NCBI RefSeq assembly: GCF_001028135.1
Contig: NZ_LDNM01000057.1
Span: 1 to 53,379, forward strand
Length of the DNA stretch: 53,379 nt
DNA from: Xenorhabdus griffiniae
Lineage (GTDB): Bacteria > Pseudomonadota > Gammaproteobacteria > Enterobacterales > Enterobacteriaceae
Reading direction: 5' to 3'
Positions within the stretch are counted from its first letter, which is position 1. Every line of letters starts with the position of its first letter. Position numbers and translations under genes: made by a program. The notes under the pieces were generated by a model that saw only the letters and a program-made list of their open reading frames with translations, ran no database searches and was not told the DNA's origin. This document shows, piece after piece, positions 36,915-46,233 of the stretch.

Positions 36915-39632
36915 ATGATCCAGATTGATCTGCCTACCCTTGTAAATCGTATAAACCCGATGACCCGCCATGCACTGGAAGTGGCGGCGGCATCCTGCGT
37001 CAGTCAGCAACAACCTGAAATCACGGTTGCGCAGCTGCTGCTCCAAATGATCGATACGCCACTTAGTGATGTACGACTCATCTTCAATAAAGCAGACATC
37101 GATAAAGATCTGCTCAAAGAACAGCTCGATCAGGTAATAACGCACCATCAAACGCTGGTGCAGGCCTACCCCAATTTTTCCCCAATGCTGGTGGAATGGT
37201 TACAGGATAGCTGGTTGTTGGCTTCCACAGAGATGCAGCACACCGAACTGCGCAGCGGCGTTATGCTGATTGCATTGCTATTCAGCCCGCTGCGTTACCT
37301 GGCACCACAAACTGCACGTCTGCTGGCAGGTATCAACCGCGAATTATTGCGCCAAAACTTTGCAGAATGGACGAATGGTTCGGCTGAACAGCCTTTTGCG
37401 GACAACAGTAATAAAGATGGGCAGGGCGCACATCCGGCAAACAGCGACAATTTGCTGGCACGCTTTACCCAGAACATGACCGAACAGGCACGTCAGGGCA
37501 AGCTGGATCCGGTTTTATGCCGCGATAACGAGATCGATCTGATGATCGACATCCTGTGTCGTCGGCGCAAAAACAACCCCATCGTCGTGGGTGAAGCGGG
37601 GGTCGGTAAAAGTGCCCTGATTGAAGGTTTGGCATTGCGCATTATTAACGATCGCGTACCGGAAAAATTGCGTAACAGTGAACTGATGACACTGGATCTG
37701 GGGGCATTGCAGGCTGGGGCCGCAGTTAAGGGTGAATTTGAAAAACGCTTCAAAGGCATCATGGCTGAAATTAGCCAATCGGCAAAACCCATCATCCTGT
37801 TTATTGATGAAGCCCATACCCTGATCGGTGCGGGCAATCAAGCGGGAGGTTTGGATATCTCCAACCTGTTGAAACCGGCTTTGGCACGTGGTGAGCTGAA
37901 AACTATCGCCGCCACCACATGGAGCGAATACAAGAAATATTTTGAAAAAGATGCCGCGCTGTCCCGTCGTTTCCAACTGGTGAAAGTGTCTGAGCCAACA
38001 GCGGATGAAGCAACCGTCATCATGCGTGGCCTGCGAGCCATTTACGAGCAGGCGCACGGCGTGCTGATTGATGATGAAGCCCTGAAAGCCTCAGCGGTAT
38101 TGAGTGACCGTTACCTTTCCGGCCGCCAACTGCCGGACAAAGCCATTGACGTATTGGATACTGCCTGTGCCCGTGTTGCCATCAACCTGACTTCACCCCC
38201 GCGTCAGATCTCTTCGTTAACGACTGATCTGCACCAGATGCAAATGGAAATCGACGTGCTGGAGAGGGAACAACGCATGGGATTGAACATCCATGCTGAA
38301 CGATTGGACGCGTTGCAAAACCAGCAAAAAGACGTTCAGCAGCAACTCACCGCGTTGGAAATGAGCTGGCAACAGCAGCAAGAGTTGGTGAAACACATCA
38401 TCGAACTGCGCCACCAATTACTGGCGGATGATTCTTTCGTTGAAAATACGGTTGAAGAGATTGTCGGGGATGAGGATAAACATGAAGCGACTAAGCCGGG
38501 TGAGACCGCAGAAGAAGCCGGGATAGCCGGGATAACAGAAAAAGTCGCTGACGAACAATCCTTGATCGAAAAACTGGCGACGCTTAATGTCCAGTTGGCA
38601 GAACTACAGCAGAAGCAAATACTGGTTTCCCCGCATGTGGATAAAACCCAGATTGCGGCGGTGATTGCCGAATGGACGGGCGTACCATTGAACCGCTTGT
38701 CACAAAGCGAACTTTCCATTGTCACTGAATTGCCTGTTCACTTGGGGCAAAGCATCAAGGGGCAGGAAATGGCGATCCAGTGTTTGCACAAACACTTACT
38801 GACTGCCCGGGCCGATTTACGTCGTCCGGGGCGTCCTCTTGGGGCATTCCTGTTGGTCGGGCCAAGTGGCGTCGGTAAGACAGAAACCGTCCTGCAAATT
38901 GCGGAACTGATGTTTGGTGGCCGTCAATACCTTACCACCATCAACATGTCCGAGTTTCAGGAGAAACACACGGTTTCCCGTTTGATCGGTTCACCCCCGG
39001 GTTACGTCGGATATGGTGAAGGTGGTGTACTGACCGAAGCCATTCGCCAGAAACCGTATTCAGTTGTCTTGTTGGATGAAGTGGAAAAAGCTCACCCTGA
39101 CGTACTGAACCTGTTCTATCAGGCTTTCGACAAAGGGGAGCTGGCGGATGGAGAAGGCCGCATTATCGACTGTAAAAACGTCGTGTTCTTCCTGACGTCA
39201 AACCTGGGCTATCAAACCATCGTAGACAGTGCCGAACAGCCAGCGCAGATCAACGACCTGCTTTACCCTGAATTAGCGGCATTCTTCAAACCCGCCCTGT
39301 TGGCGCGGATGGAAGTGATCCCTTACCTGCCATTGGGCCATGAAACGCTGAAAATCATTATTCAGGGCAAACTGGCCCGACTGGATACCCTGTTGACCCA
39401 ACGTTTCAACGCAGAAGTCACCATCAGCGACGAGGTATCCGAAGAGATCCTGCAACGTGCTACCCGCGCGGAAAATGGTGCCCGTATGTTGGAGTCCATC
39501 ATTGATGGCGCACTGCTACCGCCAATTTCATTACTGCTGTTGCAGAAAATGGCGGCGGGGACTCCCATCAGGGCCATTCGCTTAACCGTGGTTGAACACG
39601 AATTCCACGCAGAGGTTGAGGAGGCAGAATAA
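36915..39632 (+). CDS. clpV: T6SS sheath-recycling ATPase TssH (ClpV)
   Basis: ClpV (905 aa) is the Hsp100 AAA+ unfoldase that takes apart the contracted TssBC sheath. It has an N-terminal Clp_N domain (1-150), a first AAA+ module with Walker A GEAGVGKS and Walker [13 protein letters not shown], and a coiled-coil middle domain (about 415-560) that here includes an acidic insert ([14 protein letters not shown]...). A second AAA+ module has [10 protein letters not shown] and [15 protein letters not shown]. Both ATPase sites look intact. Length is slightly above the family average (about 870), mostly due to the insert. The stop shares its last base with the next start (TAATG). Confidence 0.97.
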   Translation: MIQIDLPTLVNRINPMTRHALEVAAASCVSQQQPEITVAQLLLQMIDTPLSDVRLIFNKADIDKDLLKEQLDQVITHHQTLVQAYPNFSPMLVEWLQDSWLLASTEMQHTELRSGVMLIALLFSPLRYLAPQTARLLAGINRELLRQNFAEWTNGSAEQPFADNSNKDGQGAHPANSDNLLARFTQNMTEQARQGKLDPVLCRDNEIDLMIDILCRRRKNNPIVVGEAGVGKSALIEGLALRIINDRVPEKLRNSELMTLDLGALQAGAAVKGEFEKRFKGIMAEISQSAKPIILFIDEAHTLIGAGNQAGGLDISNLLKPALARGELKTIAATTWSEYKKYFEKDAALSRRFQLVKVSEPTADEATVIMRGLRAIYEQAHGVLIDDEALKASAVLSDRYLSGRQLPDKAIDVLDTACARVAINLTSPPRQISSLTTDLHQMQMEIDVLEREQRMGLNIHAERLDALQNQQKDVQQQLTALEMSWQQQQELVKHIIELRHQLLADDSFVENTVEEIVGDEDKHEATKPGETAEEAGIAGITEKVADEQSLIEKLATLNVQLAELQQKQILVSPHVDKTQIAAVIAEWTGVPLNRLSQSELSIVTELPVHLGQSIKGQEMAIQCLHKHLLTARADLRRPGRPLGAFLLVGPSGVGKTETVLQIAELMFGGRQYLTTINMSEFQEKHTVSRLIGSPPGYVGYGEGGVLTEAIRQKPYSVVLLDEVEKAHPDVLNLFYQAFDKGELADGEGRIIDCKNVVFFLTSNLGYQTIVDSAEQPAQINDLLYPELAAFFKPALLARMEVIPYLPLGHETLKIIIQGKLARLDTLLTQRFNAEVTISDEVSEEILQRATRAENGARMLESIIDGALLPPISLLLLQKMAAGTPIRAIRLTVVEHEFHAEVEEAE

Positions 39633-40429
39633 TGAAACAGCGGCTGAAAAGCGCGTTAGCGTTATTGGAAAATGACACTGTAGAACAACTGGCTGACCAT
39701 TTTTTGCAGATCAGCCATAGCTCGCGTTTTGATGCCCTGTTGGTTTTCCTGCTGAACATCAACGAAAACAGGTTGGAATGCTATAACTTGCCGGCGACTC
39801 AGCAAACCAGTTCGCGCCGATTGCAAGTGGACATTGATGACGTCAATAACCCGTTGATACAGGTATTACGCAAGGGAACCCCAACTGTTTGGGATTCCCT
39901 TAATCACGGGGCACGCATTGATGAGCCATACTTCCGCACGTTTATCGCGGAACTACCGCATAATTGTGGGTTGTACGGCATTCCCCTGTTTGACTGCAAT
40001 GGGCAGGGTTGTGGGGTGATCGCTATCTTTGCCGAAGATGTCCGCCATTTCATCAACAATGAAAACATGTTCGGCATCTATTGCCATGTCATGCAGCATC
40101 GCCTGAAAAAATTGCAGGAACTCGAACAACTGCGCGGACAGTTACGCCAAATCCGCCAGGTATTTCAGGTTCAACGCCAAAAAGAAAAACAATTGGATGA
40201 ATTGCTGGCTTCCCTGAGTGAATCGAAAAAACCGGCGGCGGTCAGCCGTATCTCCGTGGATTACAGTCATATCGATAATCTGCCAAAGGCCATAGAAGAA
40301 TTTGAAAGCGCCGTGTTGATTCAACGTCAGCGTCAGTTTGGCAATGACACCAGATTGATCGCACAAAGCCTGGGTATTGCCCAGCGGACGTTGGTTTACA
40401 AACTGGCTAAGTACGGGTGTAGATTATGA
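39632..40429 (+). CDS. VasH-position regulator lacking the AAA+ domain (GAF-like plus Fis HTH)
   Basis: The gene in the vasH position encodes 265 residues. Residues about 15-155 are a GAF-like sensor (SRFDALLVFLLNINENRLECY, and IPLFDCNGQGCGVIAIFAED). Residues 160-205 are a charged coiled coil (QLRGQLRQIRQVFQVQRQKE). Residues 220-265 are a Fis-type helix-turn-helix (NDTRLIAQSLGIAQRTLVYKLAKYG). The sigma-54 activator domain normally between them is missing: there is no Walker A, no GAFTGA and no space for about 240 residues. It may bind DNA as a conventional regulator or antagonise sigma-54 activators, but cannot itself remodel sigma-54 polymerase. The frame is intact and overlaps both neighbours (1 base with clpV, 4 with the next gene), so it looks retained and not decayed. 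Confidence 0.8.
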   Translation: MKQRLKSALALLENDTVEQLADHFLQISHSSRFDALLVFLLNINENRLECYNLPATQQTSSRRLQVDIDDVNNPLIQVLRKGTPTVWDSLNHGARIDEPYFRTFIAELPHNCGLYGIPLFDCNGQGCGVIAIFAEDVRHFINNENMFGIYCHVMQHRLKKLQELEQLRGQLRQIRQVFQVQRQKEKQLDELLASLSESKKPAAVSRISVDYSHIDNLPKAIEEFESAVLIQRQRQFGNDTRLIAQSLGIAQRTLVYKLAKYGCRL

Positions 40430-41094
40430 ATATTGTTTTAATTATCAGTTCATTGCTCGCTTCATTGACAGGGAACCCCAAGTTTGCAGAGGTGGCAGAA
40501 CTCAAGGACGTGGTTGCGGTGAAGGAAGAGCAAAATTTAGATGAGTTGCATAAATGCCGCTTTGAGCCGTCTCCTCTTATCCGGCTGGCATGTTATGACC
40601 GCGCGTTGAATAACCTCAAGTTCAAAACGGTGAAAATCCCTATCGAAAATATGGGGCATCTGTGGCGGCAAGCGATGGAACAGGAGATGAAACGTACCGA
40701 TTACTCTACCAGCTTCATTGTGACGCAGGGAGAGAATGGTGCGGCACCGATTATCTTGACCACGCCCGCGATTGGCGTAGCCCCCCCACGTCCCGTATTA
40801 ATGTTGAGTTGCATTGACAGTATCACCCGCTTGCAGGTGGCACTGCCCAAGCCCGTAGAGTCAGGGGTTGTCACTGTGGCAACAGACAGAACCGAGTACC
40901 GTACTGAATGGTTCGTGCGGGAACAGGGTTACTTGTGGGAATCCAGCCGGGGTTTACCGGGCATTGAAGAAATCAAGCGCCTGATGAACAGCGACCGGAT
41001 GAGTATTACAGGCAGTAATGGTAGCCAGATAACCTTTAACATTTCTCAGTTGGAGCAGGCAGCGAAGCCATTACGTGCTGCTTGCCGTTGGTAA
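40426..41094 (+). CDS. tagO: T6SS-associated protein VasI/TagO
   Basis: This 222-residue protein matches the VCA0118 (VasI/TagO) family: a short N-terminal signal-like helix (MNIVLIISSLLASLTG), then the small Cys-pair block CRFEPSPLIRLACYDRALN near residues 43-61, found in this family, and a C-terminal beta-rich domain with TRLQVALPKP and EWFVREQGYLWESSRGLPGIE. It is predicted periplasmic; its role in secretion is accessory and poorly known. It overlaps the regulator by four bases (ATGA). Confidence 0.85.
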   Translation: MNIVLIISSLLASLTGNPKFAEVAELKDVVAVKEEQNLDELHKCRFEPSPLIRLACYDRALNNLKFKTVKIPIENMGHLWRQAMEQEMKRTDYSTSFIVTQGENGAAPIILTTPAIGVAPPRPVLMLSCIDSITRLQVALPKPVESGVVTVATDRTEYRTEWFVREQGYLWESSRGLPGIEEIKRLMNSDRMSITGSNGSQITFNISQLEQAAKPLRAACRW

Positions 41095-41099
41095 TCGAC

Positions 41100-42545
41100 A
41101 TGGACATCAGAACACAATTCGATTGGTTCGGCTCCCTGCTGGCCCCCCTGTCCGACGAACAGATTGGCAAGGCGCTGGGAGACAACGAACCCGCATGGGA
41201 ATACATTGACGGCGAAATGATCAAATTTGGCTCGCTGTCACATGGGGCGCTGGATGTTGACGAGATCCAGCGTCAGGCACTGCAATTATTGCGTGAAAAC
41301 AGCAAAGACTTCCGGTTGGTGGTTCATCTGCTGCGTACCCTGCAACATGCTGGCAACGCGGCTGAACTGATCCTCGCAATGGAGTTGTTGACCGAATATA
41401 TCAAAAACTACTGGGAAAAAGCCTGGCCAACCAAGCCACAGTTAAAACGTCGGCTGGCACAGCAAGTACTCAAGCGTTTCGACTCCGCCCAGAGCAGTTT
41501 TATTGAACAGGCAAGCAAAAGTGAACGGGAGGATGCACAAGGGGCGTTAGCCCATCTCGCCCAATGCTGGCATGCTAATGAAGCGGATCTTGCTAAAGAC
41601 GTTGACCAACTGCGCATTCGTTATAACCGTCAGCCAGAAACCGTCCCTGTGGAGACAAAGCCTGCCCCTGCTGCGGTGCCCACATCATCTTCAGCCGAAT
41701 CTGTGGTGCAAACGCCACAGGGTTTTCAAGCTGCACCGATGCCAGACGTCGATGTCAACAGTTCGAGCGAAAAAGCGTGGAAGCAGACGTTGATGACCGT
41801 CGCAGATCTGCTGTGTGAACGCTATCCCGAATTGCCTGTGGGTTATTCCCTGCGCCGTCACGCGGTATGGCACACCATCACCACGGCACCGATGGCGAAT
41901 GCAACAGGCAAAACCCCATTGGCACCGACTTCCGCCGATCGTACTGCCGACTATGTGGCGAGATTACCGACGGCGGACAACAAATTGCTCCAGCAAATCG
42001 AGCAAAGCCTGACGCTGGCTCCTTACTGGCTGGATGGTCATGCCATTGCCGCACAAGCCGCATTGCAACTGGGATATGGCAATGTCGCTCAGGCCATTCG
42101 TGATGAACTGAATGCCTTTTTAGCACGGTTGCCCGTACTGAAAACCTTAAGTTTTTCTGACAGTAGCCCGTTTATTTCTCCTGAAACCCTCGACTGGCTC
42201 ACGCCTGAACCTGTGGCAACGGGCAAGGGTTCCGTTTCTGCTGATCAGGAAGTTATCTGGCAATGTTTCCAGCAACAGGGACTGGAAGCAGCCCTGAAAA
42301 TGCTGGAAGCACATCAGCAACAGTTAACGGAGCCACGGGATCAATTCTATGGTCAATGGCTCAATGCCCAATTGCTTGAAGAAGCTGGCATGACAGCGCT
42401 GGCCCAACAGCATTACCGGAATTTGTTACACACGGGACAACACATGCAACTTATTCAATGGGAACCCAGCCTGCTGGCTTTATTGGCTGAAAAACTCCCT
42501 TCTCCTCTCAAGGATACGGCTTCAAACAGGAGTGTTAACCCATGA
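41100..42545 (+). CDS. tssA: T6SS TssA (VasJ-type) cap/priming protein
   Basis: This 481-residue protein carries the N-terminal ImpA_N domain (about 8-115; WFGSLLAPLSDEQIGKALGD, ENSKDFRLVVHLLRTL), a Pro/Ala-rich linker (about 180-210) and a C-terminal VasJ domain with helical repeats (ALKMLEAHQQQLTEPRDQFYGQ). TssA proteins guide tube/sheath assembly at the baseplate or the distal end. The ATG at 41100 (MDIRTQFDWF) is preferred over a TTG at 41082. The start of tssM overlaps its stop by four bases. Confidence 0.9.
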   Translation: MDIRTQFDWFGSLLAPLSDEQIGKALGDNEPAWEYIDGEMIKFGSLSHGALDVDEIQRQALQLLRENSKDFRLVVHLLRTLQHAGNAAELILAMELLTEYIKNYWEKAWPTKPQLKRRLAQQVLKRFDSAQSSFIEQASKSEREDAQGALAHLAQCWHANEADLAKDVDQLRIRYNRQPETVPVETKPAPAAVPTSSSAESVVQTPQGFQAAPMPDVDVNSSSEKAWKQTLMTVADLLCERYPELPVGYSLRRHAVWHTITTAPMANATGKTPLAPTSADRTADYVARLPTADNKLLQQIEQSLTLAPYWLDGHAIAAQAALQLGYGNVAQAIRDELNAFLARLPVLKTLSFSDSSPFISPETLDWLTPEPVATGKGSVSADQEVIWQCFQQQGLEAALKMLEAHQQQLTEPRDQFYGQWLNAQLLEEAGMTALAQQHYRNLLHTGQHMQLIQWEPSLLALLAEKLPSPLKDTASNRSVNP

Positions 42546-45500
42546 AATGGCCCTCTTTGTCATCTTTGGCTCCATTGAAATCAGCTTTGCCGACACTGGC
42601 AAAGTTTAAATCCTTGCCACGTCTCAAGGCATTGATGGCACTGGTTCTGGCGCTTATTCCCTGCTTGCTGTTAATTGCGGTCTGGTGGTGGGGACCGGAC
42701 TGGAAACTGCGCAACGATTATCCACTGGAAAGCCTCGCCGCCCGCTGGCTGGCAACAATTATCATTGTCATGATGGTCGTGTTCTGGGTTGGCATGAAAG
42801 CCTGGCGTCGCTTGCGGACTCTGGAAAAACTGAACCTTGACGTTGAACTGAAAGTAGTTGATCCGGTACGGGTGGATATTGAACATCAGGATCGCTATCT
42901 CGACCACTGGAAATCCCAGTTGCAACGCCATCTGGACTCGTACAATTACCTGTATGAACGTCCGTGGTACATCATCATCGGGAGCCAGAAAAGCGGTAAA
43001 TCCTCACTGATCAAGGAAGGTTATAAGCTCTCCGAAATCGCGGCACCGGAATATTTGCGTCAGGATGGCGAAGTGCCCCTGATGCTGCGTTGCTGGTTAG
43101 GGGAAAAAGCGGTCATTATCGATCCGAAAGGGCAGTTAATAGACCAGCCAGTCCCGCTTAACAGCGACAAACCGCAAATCAATAGCCGTCTGTGGGAAAC
43201 ATTGCTGAACTGGTTGACTGAAAATCGTCAGCGTCAGCCCCTCAACGGCATTATCCTGACCGTGGATACCCTGCGTCTGATGTCTGATAGCCGTGAACAG
43301 CGTGAACGCTATGTACGGGAGATCCACCAGCGCCTGCAAGACATTCGCCTGACCTTCCACAGCCAGTTGCCGCTCTATCTGGTGATGACCAAAATTGACC
43401 TGTTACACGGCTTTGAGGCGATGTACCAGTCCCTGGATCGCAAACTGCGCGACCAGATTTTGGGCGTGACATTCAGCCTGAATAACCGCGATGAAAAAGC
43501 GTGGCGCAGTGAACTGGACGCGTTCTGGACACAGTGGATGGGCAACCTGAATGCGGCGATGCCAGATATGATGCTGAACAATGTGGACGCCAACCAGCGC
43601 AGCGCCCTGTTCAGTTTTACCCGCCAGATCCAGGGGCTGCACAGCTATATCACCCAGATGCTGGACGATATTCTGTATAACGACGAACACCACCGTCCCA
43701 CCTTGCGCGGTGTCTATCTGACATCAGCCCATCAGCGGGGACAGATGGATGACCTGTTCACTCAGTCTGCGTCGGCCCAGTATCACCTGGGATCGCAGGC
43801 ATACCCGACCTGGCCGGTGGGCGATACCCTGCCGTACTTCACCCATTCGTTGTTCGAAAATGTCCTGCTGGCCGAGCCGAATCTGGCGGCGGAAAACCGG
43901 ATCTGGTTGAGCCGCAATCGTCGCCAGTTGTATACCTTCTCCGTGATCAGTGCGTCGGTCATTCTGGCGATGTGGGGGGGCTGGCATTACTTCTACCAGA
44001 AAAACTATCGGGCCGGTGAAGAAGTGCTGGCACAGGCGAAAAACTTCCTGTCCGTCCCGCCTCCGAAAGGGGATGACCGCTACGGTAACCTCCAGTTGCC
44101 GCTGCTCAACCCGATCCGGGATGCGACTCTGGCTTACGGTAACTATCACGACAATAAATCCTTCCTGACCGACATGGCGTTATATCAGGGAGGCGGGGTC
44201 GGGCCGTATGTGGAAGGCACCTACCTGAAACTACTGGAGCAGCGTTTCATGCCGGCATTGATGCTGGGATTACTGGATGACTTAAATCAGGCCCCGGTCG
44301 GCAGCGAAGAAAAACTCGAGATCTTGCGCGTGATGCGCATGATGGAAGATGCCAGCAAGCGTAACAGCGGGCTGGTGGCCCAGTATATGCGTGAGCGCTG
44401 GAGCAAGGCATTCCACGGTCAGCGTGATGTGCAGGCGGCGTTGCTGACCCACTTGAATTACGCGCTGGAGCGGACTGACTGGAAGGAGAAACGGGATAAG
44501 GGCGAACAGGATGCGGTGGATCGCTTCGCCCCGTTTGTCAAACCGATCCGGCAGGTGCAGCAGGAGTTGAAAGCGTTGTCCGTCAACCAGCGGGTGTATC
44601 AGAACCTGCGTATCAAGGCTCAGGATGCCCTGCCCGCCCCGATCAACCTGCGTGACCAGATTGGCCCGAGCTTTGACAGCGTGTTTGTGGCCAGCAACGA
44701 AAAACGGCTGGTGGTACCGCAATTCCTGACCCGCCACGGCTTGATGGATTATTTCGTCCAGCAGGGCAATGAGCTGGTGGAGCTGACGGCGATGGACAGC
44801 TGGGTGCTGAACATCAAGAATAACAGCCCGGAGAAATACCCCGAACAGGCGTCGTCACCGGTGAACGATAAGTACAGTGACACCGATCAGTCGCGCATCC
44901 AGCGCGAAATCACCGAACTGTACGTGGCCGAGTACACCGCAACCTGGCGGGCAGCGATGAACAACCTTGAAGTGCGTGACTTTGATGACCTGCCGCAAGC
45001 CATCAGTGCTATCGAACAGGTGATCAGTGGTGAGCAGCCCCTCAAGCGGGCGCTGCAAATCCTGAGCGACAACACCAATCCGTCGCTGATAAGTCCTTCG
45101 CTGAGTGACAAGGAAAAACAGGCGCTGACGTTAAAAGAAGACTACCGCCTGTTAAACCGCATCAGCCGCGACTTTGCCCCGGAAACGGGGGTGCTGGTTG
45201 AACGCGGTGACAAGGGCAGCACGTTGCAAAGCGTCTACCAAAAACTGATGGCCCTGCACCGTTACCTGCTGGCGATCCAGAATTCACCGGTTCCGGGTAA
45301 GGCCGCCTTGCAGGCCGTCCAGATGCGTCTGGACAAAAACAACAGTGACGCCATTTTTGAAGTGCAGCAGATGGCGAAAAACCTGCCGGAGCCGCTGAAC
45401 CGCTGGGTCGGCGAACTGGCTGAACAGGCGTGGCGCGTGGTGATGATGGAAGCGGTTCGCTCGCTGGAAGTGGAATGGAACGACACGGTGGTCAAACAGT

Positions 45501-46150
45501 ATAAAACCTATCTGGCGGGGCGCTATCCGTTCAACCCGAATGCCCGCGAAGAAGTGCCGTTGAGCGAATTTGACCGCTTCTTCCGGCCGGGCGGGACGCT
45601 GGACGCCTTCTATCAGCAAAGCCTGAAACCGTTTGTGGAAAATAACCTGACCACGGGCACCGATGGCAAGATGCTGATCCGTCCCGACGTCATGAAACAG
45701 CTGGCCGTGGCGAATCGTATCCGCACCACCTTCTTTACTCCGCAAAACGGCCTCGGCACTCAGTTTGCCGTGGAACCGGTCAGCCTGACCGGGAACAAAC
45801 GCCGAGCCTTGCTGAATCTGGATGGTCAGCTGGTGGATTATTCTCACGGGCGCAGCAATGTGGCGCGGCTGGTCTGGCCAAACTCGATGCGCGCCGGCAC
45901 GGAAAGCCAGCTGACGTTGATGCCGGCGAAAAGCAATCAGGCGCCGCGCTCTGTCAGCTTTAGCGGCCCGTGGGCACAGTTGCGGCTGATTAACAGTGGC
46001 AAGCTGACTCACGTCCAGCCGGGCTTCTTTGATGTGCGCTTTAGCGTCGATAATGGCGAGATGACCTACCGCATCTATGTGGATGAATCGGATAACCCGT
46101 TTGCAGGCGGGCTATTCAGTCAGTTCAAACTGCCGGACACCCTTTATTAA
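42542..46150 (+). CDS. tssM: T6SS inner-membrane protein TssM (IcmF/VasK)
   Basis: TssM (1202 aa) is the large membrane-complex subunit spanning both membranes' periplasmic gap. Two N-terminal helices (about residues 30-52 and 68-88), a cytoplasmic GTPase-like domain with Walker A GSQKSGKSS (about 150-158) and DxxG-region residues, a third helix near 460-480 (VISASVILAMWGGWHYF), then the periplasmic IcmF-related and C-terminal domains (PRSVSFSGPWAQLRLI) that bind TssJ. Length is close to V. cholerae VasK (about 1180). The GC content climbs along this gene. A strong terminator follows 38 bases after the stop. Confidence 0.96.
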   Translation: MKWPSLSSLAPLKSALPTLAKFKSLPRLKALMALVLALIPCLLLIAVWWWGPDWKLRNDYPLESLAARWLATIIIVMMVVFWVGMKAWRRLRTLEKLNLDVELKVVDPVRVDIEHQDRYLDHWKSQLQRHLDSYNYLYERPWYIIIGSQKSGKSSLIKEGYKLSEIAAPEYLRQDGEVPLMLRCWLGEKAVIIDPKGQLIDQPVPLNSDKPQINSRLWETLLNWLTENRQRQPLNGIILTVDTLRLMSDSREQRERYVREIHQRLQDIRLTFHSQLPLYLVMTKIDLLHGFEAMYQSLDRKLRDQILGVTFSLNNRDEKAWRSELDAFWTQWMGNLNAAMPDMMLNNVDANQRSALFSFTRQIQGLHSYITQMLDDILYNDEHHRPTLRGVYLTSAHQRGQMDDLFTQSASAQYHLGSQAYPTWPVGDTLPYFTHSLFENVLLAEPNLAAENRIWLSRNRRQLYTFSVISASVILAMWGGWHYFYQKNYRAGEEVLAQAKNFLSVPPPKGDDRYGNLQLPLLNPIRDATLAYGNYHDNKSFLTDMALYQGGGVGPYVEGTYLKLLEQRFMPALMLGLLDDLNQAPVGSEEKLEILRVMRMMEDASKRNSGLVAQYMRERWSKAFHGQRDVQAALLTHLNYALERTDWKEKRDKGEQDAVDRFAPFVKPIRQVQQELKALSVNQRVYQNLRIKAQDALPAPINLRDQIGPSFDSVFVASNEKRLVVPQFLTRHGLMDYFVQQGNELVELTAMDSWVLNIKNNSPEKYPEQASSPVNDKYSDTDQSRIQREITELYVAEYTATWRAAMNNLEVRDFDDLPQAISAIEQVISGEQPLKRALQILSDNTNPSLISPSLSDKEKQALTLKEDYRLLNRISRDFAPETGVLVERGDKGSTLQSVYQKLMALHRYLLAIQNSPVPGKAALQAVQMRLDKNNSDAIFEVQQMAKNLPEPLNRWVGELAEQAWRVVMMEAVRSLEVEWNDTVVKQYKTYLAGRYPFNPNAREEVPLSEFDRFFRPGGTLDAFYQQSLKPFVENNLTTGTDGKMLIRPDVMKQLAVANRIRTTFFTPQNGLGTQFAVEPVSLTGNKRRALLNLDGQLVDYSHGRSNVARLVWPNSMRAGTESQLTLMPAKSNQAPRSVSFSGPWAQLRLINSGKLTHVQPGFFDVRFSVDNGEMTYRIYVDESDNPFAGGLFSQFKLPDTLY

Positions 46151-46188
46151 GGGGGAAGGCAGCACGTCAGTCTTGAGATCCACCCCGC

Positions 46189-46215
46189 CCCCTGCCTTCG
46201 GGCAGGGGTTTTTTT
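46189..46215 (+). terminator. Intrinsic terminator with UUCG tetraloop after tssM
   Basis: CCCCTGCC (46189-46196), loop TTCG, GGCAGGGG (46201-46208) and seven Ts (46209-46215). It is the only strong terminator inside the plus-strand T6SS cluster and separates the apparatus genes from vasL, vgrG and the effector genes, which therefore need readthrough or their own promoter. Confidence 0.9.
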
Positions 46216-46233
46216 AAGGAGAAAAGCGAGAAT

